Made by a program: the position numbers and the translations under genes. A DNA stretch of 64,000 bases from Streptomyces drozdowiczii (GTDB taxonomy: Bacteria > Actinomycetota > Actinomycetes > Streptomycetales > Streptomycetaceae). This document shows, one piece after another, positions 32,543-39,969 of this stretch. The stretch is taken from the NCBI RefSeq assembly GCF_026167665.1, contig NZ_CP098740.1:5332001-5396000 (forward strand), written 5' to 3'. The first letter of the stretch is position 1. Each line of letters opens with the position of its first letter. The notes beneath the pieces are model-generated. The model searched no databases. It saw nothing but the letters and a program-made list of their open reading frames with translations, and was not told where the DNA came from.

Positions 32543-33754
32543 TCACTGCCGGTACCCCGCCAGGAACCGCCCGATCCGGCTGATCGCGGCGTCCAGATCG
32601 TCCGCGTGCGGCAGGGTCAGGATGCGGAAGTGGTCGGGGCGCGGGTAGTTGAAGCCGGTGCCCTGGACGACCTGGATCTTCTCGCGCAGCAGCAGGTCCA
32701 GGACGAACTTCTCGTCGTCCGCGATCGGGTGCACCTTCGGGTCGATGCGCGGGAAGGCGTACAGCGCGCCCTTCGGCTTCACGCAGGAGACGCCCGGGAT
32801 CTCGTTCAGCTTCTGCCAGGCGCGGTCGCGCTGCTCGTACAGCCTGCCCCCGGGCACCACCAGGTCCCGGATCGACTGCCGGCCGCCGAGCGCGGCCTGA
32901 ATCGCGTACTGGGCGGGGGCGTTGGGGCACAGCCGCATCGAGGCCAGCATCGTCAGCCCCTCCAGATAGCTCCGGGCGTGCTGCTTCGGGCCCGACACCA
33001 CCATCCAGCCGGAGCGGAATCCGGCCACCCGGTACGTCTTCGACAGACCGCTGAAGGTGAGGCAGACCAGGTCCGGGGCGAGCACCGCCACGCTGTGGTG
33101 CTCGGCGTCGTCGTACAGGATCTGGTCGTAGATCTCGTCCGCGAACACCATCAGACCGTGCCTGCGGGCCAGGTCGAGGATGTCCGAGAGGACCTCGCGC
33201 GGATAGACGGCCCCGGTCGGGTTGTTGGGGTTGATGATCACGACGGCCCGGGTGCGGTCGGTGATCTTCGAGGCCATGTCGGCGACGTCCGGGTTCCAGT
33301 CGGACGCCTCGTCGCAGGTGTAGTGCACGGCCTTGCCGCCGGCCAGCGTCGTGACGGCCGTCCACAGCGGGTAGTCCGGGGACGGGATCAGCACCTCGTC
33401 GCCGTCCTCCAGGAGACCCTGGACGGCCATCGAGATCAGCTCGGATACCCCGTTGCCGAGGAAGACGTCGTCCACGCCGACCTCGGTCAGGCCCATCGCC
33501 TGGTAGCGCTGCACCACGGCGCGCCGGGCGGACAGGATGCCGCGCGAGTCCGTGTAGCCGTGGGCCTGAGGGAGCATCCGGATCATGTCCTGGACGATCT
33601 CCTCCGGCGCCTCGAAGCCGAAGAGGGCCGGGTTGCCCGTGTTGAGCCGGAGCACGCTGTGGCCCGCCTCCTCCAGGGCGTTGGCGTGCTCGATGACGGG
33701 GCCCCGGATCTCGTAACAGACCTCGTTGAGCTTGCTGGACTGGCGGAATTCCAT
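32543..33754 (-). CDS. PLP-dependent class I/II aminotransferase (AlaA-like)
   Basis: A 403-aa fold-type I aminotransferase starting MEFRQSSKLNEVCYEIRGPV, as in the AlaA alanine transaminase group. Substrate-loop and PLP motifs are visible: LRLNTGNPALFGFEAPEEI, GYTDSRGILSARRAVV, VFLGNGVSELI, INPNNPTGAVYP, VFADEIYDQILYD and the Schiff-base lysine in FSGLSKTYRVAGFRSGW. It probably interconverts alanine and glutamate; exact specificity needs testing. ATG 33754 has GGAGG about 6 nt upstream; the open frame above it is not coding. It is divergent from an HxlR regulator with two operator-like repeats between them, so it may be controlled by it. Confidence 0.9.
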   Translation of the reverse strand: MEFRQSSKLNEVCYEIRGPVIEHANALEEAGHSVLRLNTGNPALFGFEAPEEIVQDMIRMLPQAHGYTDSRGILSARRAVVQRYQAMGLTEVGVDDVFLGNGVSELISMAVQGLLEDGDEVLIPSPDYPLWTAVTTLAGGKAVHYTCDEASDWNPDVADMASKITDRTRAVVIINPNNPTGAVYPREVLSDILDLARRHGLMVFADEIYDQILYDDAEHHSVAVLAPDLVCLTFSGLSKTYRVAGFRSGWMVVSGPKQHARSYLEGLTMLASMRLCPNAPAQYAIQAALGGRQSIRDLVVPGGRLYEQRDRAWQKLNEIPGVSCVKPKGALYAFPRIDPKVHPIADDEKFVLDLLLREKIQVVQGTGFNYPRPDHFRILTLPHADDLDAAISRIGRFLAGYRQ

Positions 33755-33782
33755 GCGGTGCCTCCCCGACCCGATTGCGATA

Positions 33783-33797
33783 CTTGGTTTTACCAAG
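33783..33797. promoter_or_regulatory. Operator-like inverted repeat 1, aminotransferase/HxlR intergenic region
   Basis: CTTGGT-TTT-ACCAAG: perfect 6-bp arms around three bases in an AT-rich patch between the divergent genes. It is a likely HxlR-dimer site. Confidence 0.6.
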
Positions 33798-33804
33798 CTC
33801 GGGC

Positions 33805-33832
33805 TTGGAAAGTCCAACAACATGTCTAGACT
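33805..33832 (+). promoter_or_regulatory. HxlR promoter with embedded inverted repeat 2
   Basis: TTGGAA (33805-33810), 16 nt, TAGACT (33827-33832); the ATG at 33840 follows after 7 nt without a ribosome site, so the mRNA is probably leaderless. The -35 is covered by TTGGA-AAG-TCCAA (33805-33817), which suits autorepression. Confidence 0.55.
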
Positions 33833-33839
33833 GCGTCGC

Positions 33840-34505
33840 ATGCCACGTCAGACACAGCCGGCCACCCGCCCGGCCCGCCGCCGGAGTTACGACCAGTTCT
33901 GCGCCGGCGCCCGCGCCCTGGACGCTGTCGGCGACCGGTGGACGTTGCTGATCGTCCGTGAACTGCTGGCCGGTCCCCGCCGCTACACCGATCTCCACGC
34001 CGACCTGCCCGGCGTCAGCACCGACGTGCTGGCCTCCCGGCTCAAGGACATGGAGCAGGGCGGCCTCGCCACCCGCCGCAAACTCCCGCCCCCGGCCGCC
34101 GCCACGGTGTACGCGCTCACCGCACGCGGCCACGGACTCCTGCCGGTCCTCGCCGCGCTCGCCGAGTGGGGCGCCCCCGCGCTGGCCGAGCGGCGCCCCA
34201 CGGACGCGGTCCGGGCGCACTGGTTCGCGCTCCCGCTGCTGGGCGCGCTGAAGGGGGCGGCCACGGGCGTGCTCGACGTCCAGCTGGACGAGGGCTCGTT
34301 CCATCTCCGTACGGGCGAGGTGGCCGCCGGTGAGCCGGTGTACGGGGACGGGCCGGCCGCCGACGCCGACGCGCGCGTCGTCCTCGACGCGGAGCTGTGC
34401 CTCGCGCTCGGACGCGGCGAGCCGACGTTCGCGCAGGCGGTCGAGGACGGCCGGATCGAGGTGTACGGGGACGGCGCGCTGGCCGAGGAGCTGCGCGGCG
34501 CCTGA
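33840..34505 (+). CDS. HxlR-type winged-helix transcriptional regulator
   Basis: A 221-aa regulator. The N-terminal HxlR winged helix includes SYDQFCAGARALDAVGDRWT, LLIVRELLAGPRRYTDLHAD, LPGVSTDVLASRLKDMEQGG and YALTARGHGLLPVLAALAEW. The C-terminal 110 residues form an SCP2-like or sterol-carrier-type domain (GVLDVQLDEGSFHLRTGEVA, FAQAVEDGRIEVYGD) seen in longer HxlR proteins, which may bind a hydrophobic ligand. The start is set at ATG 33840 by the -10 at 33827; ATG 33822 is an alternative. It is divergent from the aminotransferase. Confidence 0.85.
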   Translation: MPRQTQPATRPARRRSYDQFCAGARALDAVGDRWTLLIVRELLAGPRRYTDLHADLPGVSTDVLASRLKDMEQGGLATRRKLPPPAAATVYALTARGHGLLPVLAALAEWGAPALAERRPTDAVRAHWFALPLLGALKGAATGVLDVQLDEGSFHLRTGEVAAGEPVYGDGPAADADARVVLDAELCLALGRGEPTFAQAVEDGRIEVYGDGALAEELRGA

Positions 34506-34612
34506 CGTCCGGCGGGGCTGGGCCGGATGCCGGTGGCGTGATTCCGGCGGTCCTCTTCCGGGTAGCGTCCGGGCATTTGAGATGTCCGTGACACCCGAGA
34601 CAGGAGAGAGCC

Positions 34613-35101
34613 ATGCGGAACGGCGTACAGCGGGTGCGGCAGAGCCGTCTGGGCAGGGGGTTCGTCGTCGCGGGGTGCGTGGCCGCGCTCGCGTTCGTGC
34701 CCACGGCGGCCGGTGCCACGCCCGGCAGCGGGGTGACCGCGACCGTCGTGGCCAAGGGCACCTCGGTGGGCAAGCTGAAGGTGAAGGCGCCGAAGGGCCG
34801 GGCGGACGTCACCTTCCGCACCATCACCATCGAGCCGGGCGGTTCCACCGGCTGGCACACCCACAGCGGCCAGCTGATCGCCGTCGTCAAGTCCGGCACG
34901 CTCACCCGCACCCTGGACGACTGCTCGGTGGAGGTGTCCCCGGCGGGTACCTCGTTCATCGAGCCGTCGGGGAAGAAGCACCGCCACATCGGACGCAACC
35001 TGGGCAGCGAGCCCGTGGTCCTCTGGGTGACGTATCTGCTGCCCGAGGGCAGCGAACTCTCCGACGACGCCGACGCGGTGCAGTGCGGGCCGGGGGAGTG
35101 A
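34613..35101 (+). CDS. Secreted cupin-domain protein
   Basis: A 162-aa exported protein. The signal peptide is GRGFVVAGCVAALAFVPTAA, with cleavage near AGATP. A single cupin barrel follows, with metal-ligand motif 1 in EPGGSTGWHTHSGQLIAVVK (HxH and Gln) and motif 2 in GTSFIEPSGKKHRHIGRN. Two Cys (DDCSVEV and VQCGPGE) could form a disulfide. Cupins of this type bind a divalent metal; no substrate can be inferred. CAGGAGAG precedes the ATG. It ends just before a convergent NTF2-like gene and a shared hairpin. Confidence 0.85.
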   Translation: MRNGVQRVRQSRLGRGFVVAGCVAALAFVPTAAGATPGSGVTATVVAKGTSVGKLKVKAPKGRADVTFRTITIEPGGSTGWHTHSGQLIAVVKSGTLTRTLDDCSVEVSPAGTSFIEPSGKKHRHIGRNLGSEPVVLWVTYLLPEGSELSDDADAVQCGPGE

Positions 35102-35115
35102 CACCTTCCGGTTCC

Positions 35116-35156
35116 GGGGACACCGCCCGCCGAGGTCAGCGGGCGAGTGTCTCCCC
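35116..35156. terminator. Imperfect bidirectional terminator
   Basis: Nested pairing GGGG/CCCC (35116-35119 with 35153-35156), ACAC/GTGT (35120-35123 with 35147-35150) and GCCCGC/GCGGGC (35125-35130 with 35139-35144), separated by small internal loops. It lies between convergent genes and covers the stop of the NTF2-like gene. Confidence 0.55.
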
Positions 35157-35501
35157 GTACGCGCCGAGCCCGGCGATCACCAGCCCGTCGCGGAGGGTCA
35201 GCACCTCGTACACCCGGCCGCCGATCTGGTTGCGGTAGTCGATCACCAGCGTGTCGACGCTCGCCCGGACGTCCATCACCTCGAACTCCAGGTCCGGGAT
35301 GAGTTCGAGCCCGCGCCTCCAGTACGCGCGCAGGGCGTCCTTGCCGCGCACGGTCCCGGAGGGATCGCCGGTGAAGCGCGCGATCATCGGTGAGCTGAAG
35401 GTCACGTCCTCGTGATAGTGCGTCAGGATGCGTTCCAGGTCGTGGGAGTTCCAGTCGTCCTGCCAGCGCGCCGCGAACTCACGAGCGAATTCAAGATCCA
35501 T
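35136..35501 (-). CDS. NTF2-like (SnoaL-type) protein
   Basis: A 121-aa cone-shaped NTF2-fold protein: EFAREFAARWQDDWNSHDLE, RILTHYHEDVTFSSPMIARF, GTVRGKDALRAYWRRGLELI and VIDYRNQIGGRVYEVLTLRD. The family includes ketosteroid isomerases, polyketide cyclases and many uncharacterised small-molecule enzymes; no catalytic assignment is possible. ATG 35501 gives the usual family N-terminus. It converges with the cupin gene and is divergent from the uridine-kinase-like gene. Confidence 0.85.
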   Translation of the reverse strand: MDLEFAREFAARWQDDWNSHDLERILTHYHEDVTFSSPMIARFTGDPSGTVRGKDALRAYWRRGLELIPDLEFEVMDVRASVDTLVIDYRNQIGGRVYEVLTLRDGLVIAGLGAYGETLAR

Positions 35502-35585
35502 GGCCACGACCGTAATCCTCGCGGCGGATTCCGGCGCCGGTATTCCGGCATCCGGCCACCGGCCGGGACGCGCGATGATGGACGG

Positions 35586-36224
35586 GTGCGATTCGAAGCG
35601 ATCACCCGGGACCGGCTGACGGACGCGCTCGCCGCGCACGCCGACGCGCTGGAACCGGCCGACGGCGGGCCCTGGCTGAAGATCGCCGTCGACGGCGCCC
35701 CGGCCGCCCGCCCCGCCGACCTGGCCGAATCCGTCGCGGATGCGCTACGGCTCCGGGGCCGCGCCGTGCTCCCCGTCTCCACCGCCGGATTCCTGCGACC
35801 CGCGAGCCTGCGGTACGAGTACGGGAAGCAGGACCCGGACTCGTACTTCGGCAGCTGGTTCGACACCGGCGCCCTGTGGCGCGAGGTGTTCGGCCCCCTG
35901 GAACCGGGCGGCAGCGGCCGGGTGCTGCCCGACCTGTGGGACCCGGTGACGGACCGGGCCACCCGCAGCCCGTACCGGCGGCTGCCCGAGGGCGGGGTGC
36001 TGATCCTGCACGGCCCGCTGCTGCTCGGGCACTGGTTCCCCTTCGACCTCACCGTCCACCTGCGGCTCTCGGCGGGTGCGCTGCGGCGGCGTACGGAGGA
36101 GGACGAGCTGTGGACCCTGCCCGCCTTCGAGCGGTACGAGGACGAGGTGGCGCCCGCCGACAGCGCGGACGCGGTGGTGCGCGCGGACGACCCGGGGCAT
36201 CCGGCGTGGACGGGGCTGCGGTGA
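35586..36224 (+). CDS. Uridine kinase-like P-loop protein with degenerate Walker A
   Basis: A 212-aa protein in the nucleoside-kinase part of the P-loop family (uridine kinase in Streptomyces annotations): KIAVDGAPAARPADLAESVA, GRAVLPVSTAGFLRPASLRY, PDSYFGSWFDTGALWREVFG and VLILHGPLLLGHWFPFDLTV. The Walker A region lacks the GK(S/T) core, having APAARPADLA, so phosphate binding and kinase activity are doubtful. The GTG start at 35586 has GATGAT 6 nt upstream and no ribosome site; leaderless initiation is possible. It converges on the PfkB-type gene, with a T-arm-like hairpin between. Confidence 0.78.
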   Translation: MRFEAITRDRLTDALAAHADALEPADGGPWLKIAVDGAPAARPADLAESVADALRLRGRAVLPVSTAGFLRPASLRYEYGKQDPDSYFGSWFDTGALWREVFGPLEPGGSGRVLPDLWDPVTDRATRSPYRRLPEGGVLILHGPLLLGHWFPFDLTVHLRLSAGALRRRTEEDELWTLPAFERYEDEVAPADSADAVVRADDPGHPAWTGLR

Positions 36225-36265
36225 GCGTGGGGCCCGGGGCGGGGTGCGGCGTGCGGGTGTCCGGG

Positions 36266-36303
36266 CTGCGGTGAGGAGCGCGGGTTCGAGTCCCGCTACT
36301 CGC
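36266..36303. other. tRNA T-arm-like hairpin between convergent genes
   Basis: GCGGG-TTCGAGT-CCCGC (36280-36296) is a perfect T arm with a consensus T loop. It is flanked by GGTGAG upstream and CTCGCC downstream, which can pair as an outer stem. No D arm, anticodon arm or CCA end is present, so this is not a tRNA. It may be a tRNA 3'-end fossil (an old attachment site) or simply a terminator; its 3' part covers the PfkB-gene stop codon. Confidence 0.5.
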
Positions 36304-37198
36304 CCGGCAACGGCGGCCGCCCGCCCACCGTCGCGACGGCCTCCGCCCCCGCCCGGCACCCCGCCGCAGCCGCCGCCGCGTCGTCCGCGCCCGCCAGCCG
36401 CGCCGCGAGGAAGCCCCCGGTGAACGCGTCGCCCGCCCCGGTCGAGTCCACCGCAGCCCGCACCGGCTCCGCCGGGACCCGGCCGGTCACCGCGCCCCCG
36501 GCGGCGAGCAGCGCCCCGCCCTCGCCGAGCGTCACGACGACCCGGCGGTCGGGCATGCTCAACTTCGCGGCGGCGTCCGCCGGGTCCGGCAGGCCGGTGA
36601 GCAGCCGGGCCTCGTCCGCGTTGGGCAGCAGCAGATCCGCCCGCTCGGTCAGGGCGAGGAACCGGTCGACGCCGAGACCGGCCAGGAAGCCCGCCGACGC
36701 GGGGTCCACGCTCACCGGCACCTTCCGCCGTACGGCCTCCCGCAGGGCGAGCAGGGCCGTCGCCCGGCTCGTCGCGGCGAACAGCAGATAGCCCGACAGA
36801 TGGAGGTGGGCGACCCCGTCGAGCAGCGCGGGCGACCAGTCCTCGGGGGCGAGCCGCAGCACCGCGCCGCTGTCGGTGAGGAAGGTGCGCTCGGCGGCGG
36901 CGTCCACCAGTGCGACGACCGTCGCGGTCGGCGCCTCCTCGTCCACCGCGAGCAGCCCGCGCACCCCCGCCCGGCGCAGCAGGTCCCGGTGCCAGTCCGC
37001 CGAGTCCGCGCCCACCCGGGCCAGCAGCCGCACGTCCCGGCAGCCCGAACGCGCCGCCCAGCACGCCACGTTGGCCCCCGCACCGCCCGCCCGGGTCCGG
37101 ATCACGGCGGCCGTGTCCGTGCCGTGGGCCAGCGCCGACCCGTGCCGGGCCACCACATCGGTGACCACGTCCCCGACGACGAGGAGGCCGCCGCTCAC
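36296..37198 (-). CDS. psuK: PfkB-family carbohydrate kinase, probable pseudouridine kinase
   Basis: A 300-aa ribokinase-fold sugar/nucleoside kinase. The N-terminal signature is RTRAGGAGANVACWAARSGC. The C-terminal PfkB signature, with the anion hole and catalytic Asp, is DSTGAGDAFTGGFLAARL (near residue 250). The GTG start overlaps the stop of psuG by 3 bp (37196-37198 against a stop at 37195-37197). Pseudouridine kinase and pseudouridine-5'-phosphate glycosidase act in sequence, turning pseudouridine into uracil and ribose 5-phosphate, so the coupling makes PsuK the best assignment. By sequence alone it could be another nucleoside or sugar kinase. Confidence 0.85.
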   Translation of the reverse strand: MSGGLLVVGDVVTDVVARHGSALAHGTDTAAVIRTRAGGAGANVACWAARSGCRDVRLLARVGADSADWHRDLLRRAGVRGLLAVDEEAPTATVVALVDAAAERTFLTDSGAVLRLAPEDWSPALLDGVAHLHLSGYLLFAATSRATALLALREAVRRKVPVSVDPASAGFLAGLGVDRFLALTERADLLLPNADEARLLTGLPDPADAAAKLSMPDRRVVVTLGEGGALLAAGGAVTGRVPAEPVRAAVDSTGAGDAFTGGFLAARLAGADDAAAAAAGCRAGAEAVATVGGRPPLPGE

Positions 37199-38136
37199 CG
37201 CACCGTCCAGGCGGTGGCGATACGGGCGGCGAGCGCCACATTGCCCCGGACCGCGGCGAGGTTGGCCTCCAGCGAGGCGCCCCCGGTGTGCCGCACCAGC
37301 TGGTCCAGCAGGAACGGCGTGACCGCCTGCCCCGTGACCCCCTGTTCCCGGCAGGCCGCCAGCGCCTCGGCGAGCACCCGGTCGTGCAGAGCGGGGTCCA
37401 GCTGCTCGGCCTCCGGTACGGGGTTGGCCACGATCAGCGCGGTCTCGGGGCCGCCGAGCGCGTCCTGCGCCCGCATCACCTCCGCGACCTGCTCGGGCGA
37501 GGTCACCGTCCAGTCCACCGGCTCGCCCGAACTGCTCAGGTAGAAGCCGGGGAACGTGTCCGTGCCGTAGCCGAGCACCCCGACCCCCAGCGTCTCAAGC
37601 CGTTGCAGCGTGGCCGGGACGTCCAGGATCGACTTCACGCCCGCGCAGACCACGGTGATCCCGGTCCGTGCCAGCAGCCGCAGGTCCGCCGACTCGTCCT
37701 GCGTCTCGGTCCAGCCCCGGTGCACCCCGCCCAGCCCGCCGGTCGCGAAGACCCGCAGCCCGGCCCGGGCCGCGAGGAAGGCGGTCGCGGACACGGTCGT
37801 CGCCCCGCTCGCCCCGGACGCCAGCGCCGGGGCGAGGTCGCGGTGGCCCAGCTTCCGCATCCCCGGGTCCTCGGCCACCCGTTCCAGCTCGGCCTTGTCG
37901 AGACCGACCCTGGCCCGCCCGTCCAGCACCGCCACGGTCGCGGGCACGGCCCCGGCGGACCGCACGAGCCCTTCCAGCTCCCCGGCGACCCGCAGGTTGC
38001 GGGGGCGGGGGAGGCCGTGGGCGATGATCGTCGACTCCAGGGCGACGACCGGCCGGTGCGCGGCGAGGGCGGCCCGCACCTCGGCGGAGAGGACCGGCGC
38101 GTAAGGGGTGGCGTCGAGGGGCGCGTTGAGTGACAT
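37195..38136 (-). CDS. psuG: Pseudouridine-5'-phosphate glycosidase
   Basis: A 313-aa enzyme that reversibly splits pseudouridine 5'-phosphate into uracil and ribose 5-phosphate. Family motifs are clear: RPVVALESTIIAHGLPRPRN, the catalytic-lysine region RVGLDKAELERVAED and RKLGHRDLAPALASGASGAT, then RVFATGGLGGVHRGWTETQD, TDTFPGFYLSSSGEPVDW and NPVPEAEQLD. A manganese site is expected. ATG 38136 gives the usual length. It is the first gene of a two-gene operon with psuK. It serves RNA-turnover nucleoside salvage. Confidence 0.94.
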   Translation of the reverse strand: MSLNAPLDATPYAPVLSAEVRAALAAHRPVVALESTIIAHGLPRPRNLRVAGELEGLVRSAGAVPATVAVLDGRARVGLDKAELERVAEDPGMRKLGHRDLAPALASGASGATTVSATAFLAARAGLRVFATGGLGGVHRGWTETQDESADLRLLARTGITVVCAGVKSILDVPATLQRLETLGVGVLGYGTDTFPGFYLSSSGEPVDWTVTSPEQVAEVMRAQDALGGPETALIVANPVPEAEQLDPALHDRVLAEALAACREQGVTGQAVTPFLLDQLVRHTGGASLEANLAAVRGNVALAARIATAWTVR

Positions 38137-38221
38137 GTCCACATCCCTGTCGCGGGTGGGCGGCACTCAAACGTGAGCAGGCCGCCGGGTGGCGCGAAAC
38201 CTTCCGGTGGCACGGCACCGC

Positions 38222-38764
38222 TCAGAACAGCGGCTCCGGCAGCACCCCCTCCAGCGCCAGCAGCTGCCGCTTGGTCTCCAGGCCGCCGCCGAAGCCGCCT
38301 ATCCCGCCGTCGCTCTCCACCACCCGGTGGCACGGCACCACCAGGGGGAGAGGATTGGACCCCATCGCCGCGCCGACCGCCTGGGCCGCGCCCGGCTGTC
38401 CGACCCGCTCGGCCAGCTCCCCGTAACCGGCGACCGCCCCGTACGGCACGCCCCGCGCCAGCTCCTGGAGCACCTGGCGGTTGAAGCCGGCGGTCAGCGA
38501 CCAGTCCAGGTCGAGCGAGAACTCCCGCAGCGTCCCCGCGAAGTACGCCGCGAGCTGGCGTATCGGCTCGGTTAGCCGCGCGGAGCCGGGGGCCTCCACC
38601 GGCTCCGCGCCGAGCCGGTCGCGCAGCTGGTCCAGCGCCCTGTCCCGTATCTCCGGGCGGGCGTGGAAGACCACGCCGACCAGTCCGGTCTCCGTCGCGG
38701 CCAGCATCAACGGACCGATGTCGCTCTCGACCACGGCCCACTCGACGACCCCGTTGCTGTCCAT
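38222..38764 (-). CDS. ogt: Methylated-DNA--[protein]-cysteine S-methyltransferase
   Basis: A 180-aa suicide DNA repair protein that moves methyl groups from O6-methylguanine to its own Cys. The active-site motif is LPLVVPCHRVVESDG (Cys near residue 146), preceded by the helix-turn-helix region VPYGAVAGYGELAERVGQPG and AAQAVGAAMGSNPLP. The N-terminal RNase-H-like domain (VVESDIGPLMLAATETGLVG) lacks the Cys cluster of Ada, so it is the Ogt form. No ribosome site precedes the ATG; a damage-type promoter ends 6 nt upstream, predicting a leaderless mRNA. Confidence 0.94.
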   Translation of the reverse strand: MDSNGVVEWAVVESDIGPLMLAATETGLVGVVFHARPEIRDRALDQLRDRLGAEPVEAPGSARLTEPIRQLAAYFAGTLREFSLDLDWSLTAGFNRQVLQELARGVPYGAVAGYGELAERVGQPGAAQAVGAAMGSNPLPLVVPCHRVVESDGGIGGFGGGLETKRQLLALEGVLPEPLF

Positions 38765-38770
38765 GCCACC

Positions 38771-38793
38771 ACCGTACGGCGGCCCACTGACAA
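38771..38793 (-). promoter_or_regulatory. RecA-NDp/PafBC-like promoter of ogt
   Basis: On the minus strand: TTGTCAGTG, 8 nt, TACGGT, a perfect fit to TTGTCRGTG-N8-TAnnnT. Six nt separate the -10 from the ATG at 38764, identical to uvrB and polA. Confidence 0.75.
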
Positions 38794-38809
38794 CGGGCTC
38801 CGCCCGGAC

Positions 38810-39748
38810 TCAGCCCCGGGTGGCCGCGCGCACCACGTCGGGGGCGTTCGTGATGATCCCGTCCACCCCCATGGCCTCGACCCGGCGCGCGGCCGCAGCG
38901 TCGTTCACCGTCCAGGAGTTCACCTGGAGCGCCTTGCCGTGCGGGCCCTTCAGGGCGTGCACCGCCGTCACGTACCCGCCCGACAGACCGGTGTACGAGG
39001 GGTTGATCTGGTCCGCGAACGCGGCGTACGCGGGCAGCTCGGAGACGGTCGGGGCGCCGAGGAAGCCGGTGACCACGTCCGGGCGCAGCGCGTGCACCGT
39101 ACGCACGCTGTCGGCACCGAAGCTCTGGATCACCAGGCGGCCCCGGACATGGCTCCGGTCCAGCCAGCCCTCCTCGTCCAGCACCCGGAGGGTCGCCCGC
39201 TCGATCCCCGGGTAGCTCTCCGGGCTCTTGATCTCCAGCAGGAGGTTCTGGCCGTTGCGGCCGAGCCGCTTCAGATACTGGCGCAGGGTCGGCACCCGGG
39301 TCCCGGCGTACGCGGGCCCGAACCAGCTGCCCGCGTCCAGCCGGGAGATCTCGGCGGCCGTGAAGTCCTTGACCGCCCAGGGCGCGCGGTCCGGGAACAG
39401 CTCCTCGGCGTTCGTCGTCCGCCTGAGGTCGGTGTCGTGCATGACGACCACCACCCCGTCCCGGGTGAGCTGGACGTCGTTCTCCACCCAGTCGAAGCCC
39501 AGCGCGTCCGCCCTGTCCACGGCGGCGAGCGTGTTCTCGGGGGCGTACGCCGACGCGCCCCGGTGGGCGTAGACGCGCGGATGGTCCGCCGCGGCGTCGG
39601 CGGCCCGGCGGACCGGGGCGACCTGCTGGACCGGGTGCCGGGTCAGCGGGGTGTCCGCGACCGGGGTGCCCGGATTCGGCATCAGCAACGTACCGGCGCC
39701 CAGGAAGGCGGCGACGGCGACGGAGGCGGTAGCGGTGCCTGCGTACAC
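38810..39748 (-). CDS. Secreted glycerophosphodiester phosphodiesterase
   Basis: A 312-aa exported GDPD-family TIM barrel that hydrolyses glycerophosphodiesters to glycerol 3-phosphate and an alcohol. The N-terminal hydrophobic stretch TASVAVAAFLGAGTLLMP is a signal peptide or anchor. The catalytic motif is VYAHRGASAYAPENTLAA (His near 61, Glu near 68), then WVENDVQLTRDGVVVVMHD with the second His, and LLLEIKSPESYPGIE. GTG 39748 has AAGGAG about 6 nt upstream. It is divergent from the MHYT gene. Phosphate-regulated expression is common in this family, but I see no clear PHO box. Confidence 0.9.
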   Translation of the reverse strand: MYAGTATASVAVAAFLGAGTLLMPNPGTPVADTPLTRHPVQQVAPVRRAADAAADHPRVYAHRGASAYAPENTLAAVDRADALGFDWVENDVQLTRDGVVVVMHDTDLRRTTNAEELFPDRAPWAVKDFTAAEISRLDAGSWFGPAYAGTRVPTLRQYLKRLGRNGQNLLLEIKSPESYPGIERATLRVLDEEGWLDRSHVRGRLVIQSFGADSVRTVHALRPDVVTGFLGAPTVSELPAYAAFADQINPSYTGLSGGYVTAVHALKGPHGKALQVNSWTVNDAAAARRVEAMGVDGIITNAPDVVRAATRG

Positions 39749-39969
39749 GTGAACTCCTTGCGTCAGAGTTACGGACGGCCCGAGCGTCCCAGCCGGCCCC
39801 GAACACGGGGCAGGCGCAGGATGGCCACTGTGTGAAGGGACCGCGTCACCCGCTGTCGGCGCGGTCGATAAGATGCGGCACTTCTGTTGTGTCTGCCGGG
39901 CCTTGCGTCCGGACGACAGGCCCTGGGATCGTCCTGACCCGGGCTTGCTGCTGCGAAGGGCGTACAAGG

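Noticed and set aside
32146..32583. An open frame of 145 codons on the plus strand over the tRNA-like region
   Set aside because: The translation is Arg/Gly/Ser-rich without motif, and the region is explained by RNA structure and two terminator hairpins.
36225..36303. A complete tRNA gene
   Set aside because: Only the T arm is convincing; no D or anticodon arm fits in the preceding 60 nt.
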